From assembly GCA_004764695.1 (NCBI GenBank), contig SMSO01000004.1, forward strand, positions 1,949,501 through 2,013,500: DNA of 64,000 nucleotides, in the 5' to 3' direction. The notes beneath the pieces are model-generated. The model saw nothing but the letters and a program-made list of their open reading frames with translations, was not told the origin of the DNA and made no database searches. Positions within the stretch are counted from its first letter, which is position 1; each line of letters starts with the position of its first letter. This DNA is from Schizochytrium sp. TIO01. Lineage: Eukaryota; Sar; Bigyra; Thraustochytrida; Thraustochytriidae. Of the stretch, positions 58,611 to 64,000 are shown piece after piece. The position numbers were made by a program, and so were the translations under genes.

Positions 58611-61142
58611 ATGTCTTGCGGAAGCTGCGTGGATAGTAGCAGCTTGGCGAAGGGCATGATGAGCCCTTATGCAGTTGCGAACCCTGGTCTGAGCCTTGAC
58701 GAGTGGATTAAGCTGAGCGATGAAGATGCTGTGCTCGTGTCCATTAGCGAGCCTCATAAAGAAAGTAAGGGCTTTATGAAGACAAGTGTGCTGTACACGG
58801 TGCGTACTTCGAGCCGAGAGGCCTCGCATTCGGTCACAAGATCATACAAGGACTTTGTGGCATTCCGCACGGTGCTGCAGAAAAGATTTCCTGGAGCATC
58901 GGTCCCAACGTTGCCCCCTTCGCAGACACTTAACTCCAAATCTGAGCAGTTTGTCACAAAGCGTATGCATATGCTTGAGTTTTTTATGCAGGCCATTTGC
59001 AACAATCCTTTTTTCAGAAATGATGATGTTTACGATGAATTTGTCACGTCTACAGAAGCATTTGACCGTGCTCTTGCTGAAGGCACTCGTGCCGTGGATC
59101 TCGCATCTAGCGAAGGCTTCAATCGCTGGAAGCAGGCCCTCGATGAGTCCGAGGTGCAAGACACCGACCGACTTCGAGCTGCCCTCAACCGCGAGCTCGA
59201 TATGGTTCGTGTGCAGCTCAAGAACCTCCGTAAGGCTACCCAACACCAAATTGACCGCGTCGCTGCCATGGCGAACTCCTCCGTTGACCTTTACCAGGCC
59301 TTTGCAGATTTTTACGTGCTAGAACGGGACACTATTCAGTTTGTCTCGGGTCCCGCACAGTTGGCACCTTCTAGTGAATCACAGCCCGCACGCGAGGTTA
59401 CAATGGCTGATGTTCTCTTGGATGCCTCGGAGAAAATGTCTCAGTACGCTGCTGTACAGAAGAGTGATATTTACAATTCAAAGCAACTTGCCCAGGTCTT
59501 GTTGGACCCGCTTCGCTATGAGGTAAATACTGTTGATATGTGGAAGGACCATCTTGAATCGATCGCATCAAAAATTAAGGCGATGCGTCGTGCAGAACAG
59601 CTTACGCGGCAGCTGGAGAACGAAAAGAGGACCCTTGAAGAGAAGATCGAACGAGACGGTGATCCCAAGGGCAAGCTCGCTCGCAACCTTACTCAAATGA
59701 CAGAAAAAACTATTCCAGAAGCCGAGAGGATGCGCGACGAGGCTCAAGAAGATGTGATGCAGCATGAGCGCGGCTTGATGGGCATTGAACTTGCTCGCTA
59801 CAGGGCTTCTCGTACACTTCGTATGGAAGATATTCTTCGCAATTTAACTCGACTTCATACTCGCGGTCTGGACGAGCTTATGAAGATCTTCGACGGCTCC
59901 GGCAGCCGCGTTCGTCTTGGCCGCGACCCTCGGGGCCATATTGTTCTTGCGCGTAACGATACGAGTGGTTCCGTGCTGGCCGACTTTGATGACTTGTCAT
60001 CCTTTGGGGGTGCAAGTGGCTCATTTGCAGGAGACAGCTTCGATGGTGCCTCGAGCATTGTCTCAAGGCAACACGCGATGTCGCATCAGAAGCGACAGAA
60101 CAAGTTTTCTCTACGCCGTCTCGCTTCTCGTCGCAGTAAAATGGTTGACGACCCTGAGGCCTTACTTACTTCTACCATTGGTGCAGGCAACCTTGACCGC
60201 TCTAACCAAATGAGTACAGCGGCCAATCTTCGAGATGGCACCCATTTGCGTGTGCGTGAAGACTTCACTGCGACTCGCAGAGACGAGCTAGATACCACCG
60301 CTGGCGAAATCCTTACTGCCCGACGTGTGGATGATAACATGTGGTATGCAACCAACTCACGTGGCGAGGCTGGACTTGTGCCTTCCAGAGTTGTTGAGGT
60401 CTCAACTACGAACTTTGCAGGGCCGATTGAAAATGTCTTGCGCCCTGATCGTCGCAGCAAGGAGATTCCAGTGTCTGTTAACTTACAGAATGGCCCCGTT
60501 GCTCCTGTGCCGCCTCCAGGGCTCCGAGAAAAGGATCGGGCACGCATTGATGCCACAGCTCGGGCTTCTGTAAAGTTGCCTCAACCACCAGCGCCACCTG
60601 CTGAAGAGGAGCATCATGATGATGATGGCTCATCTGACTCGGAATCCGACTTGGCATATAAGCGTATGCTCGAACGCCAGCGCGAAGAAGAGCAAGAGGA
60701 AGCAGAACGTTTAGCTGAATTGGAACGCGAGCGCGAGGAGGAGCGTGTGCGCGAAGAGCAAAAAGATGACGATGATGATGATTCAAAGAGTTCACGCCGA
60801 AGCCGGAAATCAAGTAAACGTGACTCATCCAAGAGCAGCCGGCGGAAGTCCGACAAGCATTCTTCACGACGCAAGAGTAAGAGTGTGACCGCAATGGGCA
60901 GCAGTGGCGCGTCAGGAGCGAACGCTGGCTTCAGACCTCCACCTGCGATGCTGGCTGGTATTCAAGGCTTTAACAGAGGAGCACTGCACAAGGTCCCTCA
61001 AGAAGACGAATCTGGTGATATCGGTCGTGAAGCATCTCAACGCCGGTCCCAGCATTCTGGACCAGTGGGTCTTTCGAGAAGCCCTACCACCCCGATGGAA
61101 GAGTTAATGCAAAAGCTGGCATTCCGCGAGAAGATTGAATAA
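58611..61142 (+). CDS. Sorting nexin: PX, BAR-like coiled coil and C-terminal SH3
   Basis: 843 residues from the ATG at 58611. Residues about 38-150 are a PX domain (phosphoinositide binding) with YTVRTSS, TRSYKDFVAFRTVLQKRFPG and the Pro-rich VPTLPP loop. Residues about 165-435 are long charged helices of the SNX-BAR/Vps5 kind (FNRWKQAL, LVRVQLKNLRKATQHQ-like, ERGLMGIELARYRASR). Residues about 545-598 are an SH3 domain (LRVREDFTATRRDELDTTAGEIL, WYATNSRGEAGLVPSRVVE). A charged disordered tail follows (EE/RE runs, an SR/SK-rich segment SSRRSRKSSKRDSSKSS), ending in a short helix. SNX-BAR proteins curve and tubulate endosomal membrane with retromer. In SNX9/18/33 the SH3 is N-terminal; here it follows the BAR. 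The next gene on the same strand is a WASHC3 homologue, which fits endosomal sorting. Confidence 0.85.
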   Translation: MSCGSCVDSSSLAKGMMSPYAVANPGLSLDEWIKLSDEDAVLVSISEPHKESKGFMKTSVLYTVRTSSREASHSVTRSYKDFVAFRTVLQKRFPGASVPTLPPSQTLNSKSEQFVTKRMHMLEFFMQAICNNPFFRNDDVYDEFVTSTEAFDRALAEGTRAVDLASSEGFNRWKQALDESEVQDTDRLRAALNRELDMVRVQLKNLRKATQHQIDRVAAMANSSVDLYQAFADFYVLERDTIQFVSGPAQLAPSSESQPAREVTMADVLLDASEKMSQYAAVQKSDIYNSKQLAQVLLDPLRYEVNTVDMWKDHLESIASKIKAMRRAEQLTRQLENEKRTLEEKIERDGDPKGKLARNLTQMTEKTIPEAERMRDEAQEDVMQHERGLMGIELARYRASRTLRMEDILRNLTRLHTRGLDELMKIFDGSGSRVRLGRDPRGHIVLARNDTSGSVLADFDDLSSFGGASGSFAGDSFDGASSIVSRQHAMSHQKRQNKFSLRRLASRRSKMVDDPEALLTSTIGAGNLDRSNQMSTAANLRDGTHLRVREDFTATRRDELDTTAGEILTARRVDDNMWYATNSRGEAGLVPSRVVEVSTTNFAGPIENVLRPDRRSKEIPVSVNLQNGPVAPVPPPGLREKDRARIDATARASVKLPQPPAPPAEEEHHDDDGSSDSESDLAYKRMLERQREEEQEEAERLAELEREREEERVREEQKDDDDDDSKSSRRSRKSSKRDSSKSSRRKSDKHSSRRKSKSVTAMGSSGASGANAGFRPPPAMLAGIQGFNRGALHKVPQEDESGDIGREASQRRSQHSGPVGLSRSPTTPMEELMQKLAFREKIE

Positions 61143-61903
61143 TAATGCGTGCCCCTTCTTCGCTTCCAATATATTTTTAATGTGTGCTTATGCAGAAGCG
61201 CTACTGTTGCAGGATGCTTTTGTTCATCGCACCATTTATTGTTTACTGCTTCGACTAATAATGCTGATTCACAGTGAGAAACATCCATTGCTTTCGCTGT
61301 TCCCTTCTTTTCTTTTTTCTTTCAAGAGCAGCCCCTTTCATTTTCATTTGCCTGACCATTTGCGTCTACATTCTTTCAGATTCCCATGCACTAAGCAGAA
61401 ATCTCCAACCGTTCCATCCAACTATGAAGATATTCGGATTTCTGTATGTACTCACAATGTATCTCCTCCACTCTCACCCTGGTCATTAGGAACCTCGGTT
61501 GGCAGTGAGACCTTTTAGGACTTCACCACTCATTGGAGCCAACTTGTTTCGTACTACAAATGAACCTGCGTACCTTACGATTTTCGTAAATTTATAACGT
61601 ACCATTTGATGTTGTTATTTTCAACTGTCTTCTTCAATATATCTGGCAAAGAAATTCGCTTCTCCGAAGCGTGGTTTTGACTGTGACTAGTTATCGATGT
61701 CGTCCAGGCGTATGCTTTGACTTGGAGCTTTCCCCCATGTATGATCTATAGAAGTAGCGGCTGGCTCCTCAAGCCTCAAAGTAGGAGTACTTAGTATCTA
61801 AGTACCTTTTAAGATTTAGTGTAGCAACTTTTCCATAGTAGCAGGGATTCATAGCAAAAGTAGAATAAACTAGAAATGTTAAAATCATCAAAAACTCAAC
61901 AAG
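61143..61903. other. Intergenic gap between sorting nexin and WASHC3-like genes
   Basis: 761 T-rich bases: 3' untranslated region of the sorting nexin and promoter of the next gene. Short open frames in it have no domain. Confidence 0.5.
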
Positions 61904-62197
61904 ATGCCCTCGTATCAAGAATCTGGGGGCAATTACAGCGATGCAGCGGGCCCGACAAGCGCCCAGAAGGCTACCATTGTGGCGCTTGTGAATGGTTTCG
62001 TGGCAGAAACAGTCTCCTTCCTAGACCGTTTCGTCGCGGACTGTGAGCGGCGCCTCGTTGGGGTCTCGATGCGTATGAAGAGAACAGAGAGTCTCTTGGC
62101 CATCTTGGAAACCAAGTTACGCAGTGTGCCTGGACTTGAGGCTCTGGATACCAACCCAAGGCCTTCTCAACAGCTTGTTGAAGACAGTTCCAGGTGA
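61904..62197 (+). CDS. WASH complex subunit 3-like (WASHC3/CCDC53), short form
   Basis: 97 residues from the ATG at 61904. WASHC3 is the small coiled-coil subunit that trimerises with WASHC1 in the endosomal WASH complex. The conserved N-terminal helix is clear: LVNGFVAETVSFLDRF, CERRL, SMRMKRTESLLAILETKLRSVPGLE, matching human LNQFVVHTVQFLNRF ... TLNILDAKLSSIPGLD in order and spacing. The human protein is about twice as long; its C-terminal DPRYxxYxKM region is not found. The stop codon overlaps a possible splice donor (CCAG|GTGAAT at 62194), so a missed 3' exon is possible, though sequence to about 62400 gives no clear match. It follows the sorting nexin gene on the same strand by 761 bases. 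Confidence 0.78.
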   Translation: MPSYQESGGNYSDAAGPTSAQKATIVALVNGFVAETVSFLDRFVADCERRLVGVSMRMKRTESLLAILETKLRSVPGLEALDTNPRPSQQLVEDSSR

Positions 62198-63495
62198 ATT
62201 CAACATAATGTAAATTAGCCATATCTTTGTATTTCAATGGAAAGACCATTCCACTAGGCAGGCATAAAACCAAAAGAGACTGACTGACCTATATCATCAA
62301 CTCTGATTTCTAAAGGCCAGGCCAAGAACTTGTCACAGAACACATGAAATGGCATGTATTTTGTACGCCAGGAGTAGTACTTGATCGTGAACCTTAATCT
62401 TAATCAAAATGGACAGAGCTACGTGATTGGTGGCATCAAGCACAAATCATTTTTTCCTGTTTAGACTTGAGCGTTATTGCCGTTTCGTGCTTCTTCTTTT
62501 ATCGTAGCTTCATCGCCAAGCCAATGGAGCATGAAGAATGCGCATAAAATCCACCGACTACTGTGAGTTGCTTGCAGTCAGACTTTTAAATTACCGTTCT
62601 TTCTGCAGGAAAATACATCTTCTATGAAACAAATACTCTTCATGAATGAGGAATATTCATACATCTGTTTCCACCCAAGTGGTGAGACTGGCTTGAAGAG
62701 TCGTACGCGGTCTTGTTTATTTCGTGAAAATATTTAGATCCTGCTAATGTCATCATATGCTAAGAAAAACGATTCTGTGCCATAATCTAGAGATAGGTCG
62801 AGACAAAGAACATAAAGCAATGAATATTTTGAATGTGATAAGATGGGCTTGATAATGTTCGGGAGTGTCTCTTGGGACATAGGTACAAATATTCATAGAG
62901 AGATCGTGAAAGGAAGAATGAAGGAGAGGATAGAGAATTGAGCAGAGAGAATTTAAAGATCAGAGAGTTTGCTTTATAGGGTAAATAAAAATAAGAGTAT
63001 GAGGGTCGCGACATTGAGATGCAACAACATATAGACACACGAAAAACAAATTGCTTATGGTGTATACACACAGGTTAAGTTGGAAGGGGGGTTGTTCAAA
63101 GTCAAGACACAGCGGTGCAACCACGCTTCTCCATCCTTGCAAAAAAAGAAAAAGAGGTGAGCTCATCTCTCACCACGATGTTCTTATCATGTGTACTTTT
63201 ATGGTCGTGGAGTGAGGGAGTTCCATTGTGAAGACAGAGGAGCTCACATTTGCAAGGAGAGGCGGTGCGGGGTTGCGAAACGAATACAAAGGGTAGAGAG
63301 TGCAAAGCCCATGAGAGAGGATGAATGAAGGAAAAGATATGCATCAAAAGGAGAGACAACAACCCGTGTGCAGGGAATTGTGTTTTCAGTAGGAAAGTAG
63401 TCTTCATCATCGGTAAAAAGTAAAAGGGTTTCATGGGCCTCTGCTGGAATTGGTTGCGGCGGCGGCTACTGCTGCTCGCATGGGCGCAGGGGCAC
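62198..63495. other. Convergent intergenic region
   Basis: About 1.3 kb between the WASHC3-like gene (+) and the AGC kinase gene (-), holding their 3' untranslated regions. A long minus-strand open frame reaching from the kinase gene down to 63102 is an out-of-frame shadow. No gene recognised. Confidence 0.5.
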
Positions 63496-64000
63496 TTAGA
63501 CACGGAGCAGGTTTTTGTTGTTGTCCATGGAGGACTTTTCGAACCAAAGGTCTTCGGCAAATTCCTCGGGCATGGAGGCAAAGCCGGTGAGTTCAAGGTT
63601 GAATGCACAGGATGAGCACGGGTCAACACGGAGAAGCTCCTTGGTGAAGGTGCCGTCGAAGTTAGATGTGTCGATCTCGTTAGAGAGACTTGGGATAAAT
63701 TCCGGCTCGTACTCATGAGCAGCAAGACGGTCCCAGTCAAGGCCATCAAAGAACGGGTGAGCCATGACATTGGATGATCCCTCATTGCCAAAGCCCAAGC
63801 GGTCTCGCTCGTCATACTTGAGAAGCGAGGCAATAAAGTCCTTAGCATCGGCCGAGACGGGTCTCATTTTGCCCGGTGTTTTGGGGAACTGGAGGTCGCA
63901 GGCGAGGATCTTGTTGAGCATGGCCTTGCGCTCACGAGAATAAAATGGCGGGATGCGGAAGAGCATCTCGTACATGAGGATTCCGAGTGCCCACCAGTCG
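63496..64000 (-). CDS. AGC-family protein kinase, C-terminal part (start beyond the window)
   Basis: The frame is open to the window edge, giving the last ~168 residues. It enters at kinase subdomain IX, DWWALGILMYEML (DxWxxG motif), then PPFYSRERKAMLNKIL, a subdomain XI Arg in DERDRLGFG, and HPFF. The AGC C-tail follows: EPEFIPSL, then SNFDGTFTKE, matching the NFDxxFT signature. This assigns it to the AGC family (PKA/PKC/AKT/S6K-like); group cannot be fixed without the N-terminal half. A canonical hydrophobic motif FxxF(S/T) is not evident; the end reads DLWFEKSSMDNNKN. The catalytic Lys, HRD and DFG lie outside the window. Confidence 0.87.
   Translation of the reverse strand, partial: DWWALGILMYEMLFRIPPFYSRERKAMLNKILACDLQFPKTPGKMRPVSADAKDFIASLLKYDERDRLGFGNEGSSNVMAHPFFDGLDWDRLAAHEYEPEFIPSLSNEIDTSNFDGTFTKELLRVDPCSSCAFNLELTGFASMPEEFAEDLWFEKSSMDNNKNLLRV

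Noticed and set aside
63102-63848. 248-codon minus-strand open frame
   Set aside because: Out of frame with the AGC kinase, whose DWWALG and NFDxxFT signatures occupy the same DNA; composition is that of a shadow frame.

Overview
The window reads as nuclear DNA of a eukaryotic microbe. Genes are widely spaced and on both strands, nearly all are intron-free, and one good GT-AG intron is visible. Intergenic DNA is AT-rich and full of microsatellites, mostly tetranucleotides. Domain choices point to a stramenopile, most likely a labyrinthulomycete/thraustochytrid-type protist: a long Pro-Thr stalk in a surface protein, a 7TM receptor fused to an RGS domain, plant-type LRRs joined to a MIB/HERC2 domain, and an intact WASH actin machinery. 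That placement is inference; nothing here is a phylogenetic marker. I see no rRNA, tRNA, CRISPR array, virus or intact transposon.

Layout. 1-3539: a (ATCA) microsatellite of about 76 units, then sequence with no recognisable gene. 3540-4859(-): basic, disordered, S/T-P-rich protein with a KEN box. 4860-21286: about 16.4 kb with no convincing gene, but with two diverged protein-like repeats near 19.7 and 20.2 kb. 21287-38455: the gene-rich core, namely 7TM-RGS receptor(-), WASHC1-like protein(-), STK19-like winged-helix protein(+), secreted MIB/HERC2-LRR protein(-), coiled-coil nuclear-type protein(-), two-exon PAP2/glucose-6-phosphatase-like membrane protein(+), and a 1064-residue vWA/Pro-Thr/lectin-like surface protein(-). 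38456-46034: gene-poor. 46035-46832(-): unrecognised 265-residue protein. 46833-52687: gene-poor, GC-richer, microsatellite-rich. 52688-54088(-): membrane-tailed short-chain dehydrogenase. 54089-58610: gene-poor. 58611-61142(+): PX-BAR-type-SH3 sorting nexin. 61904-62197(+): WASHC3/CCDC53-like protein. 63496-64000(-): C-terminal part of an AGC protein kinase cut by the window edge.

How the genes may work together. Three genes belong to endosomal sorting and actin: WASHC1-like, WASHC3-like and the sorting nexin; the last two are neighbours on one strand, and WASHC1 lies about 34 kb away. Two large secretory-pathway proteins (vWA-lectin and MIB/HERC2-LRR) and a 7TM-RGS receptor suggest cell-surface sensing or adhesion. 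The AGC kinase could act in lipid or endosomal signalling, but nothing here shows that. Several open frames continue upstream of the first ATG through GTG codons; starts were set at the first ATG that preserves the recognisable domains.
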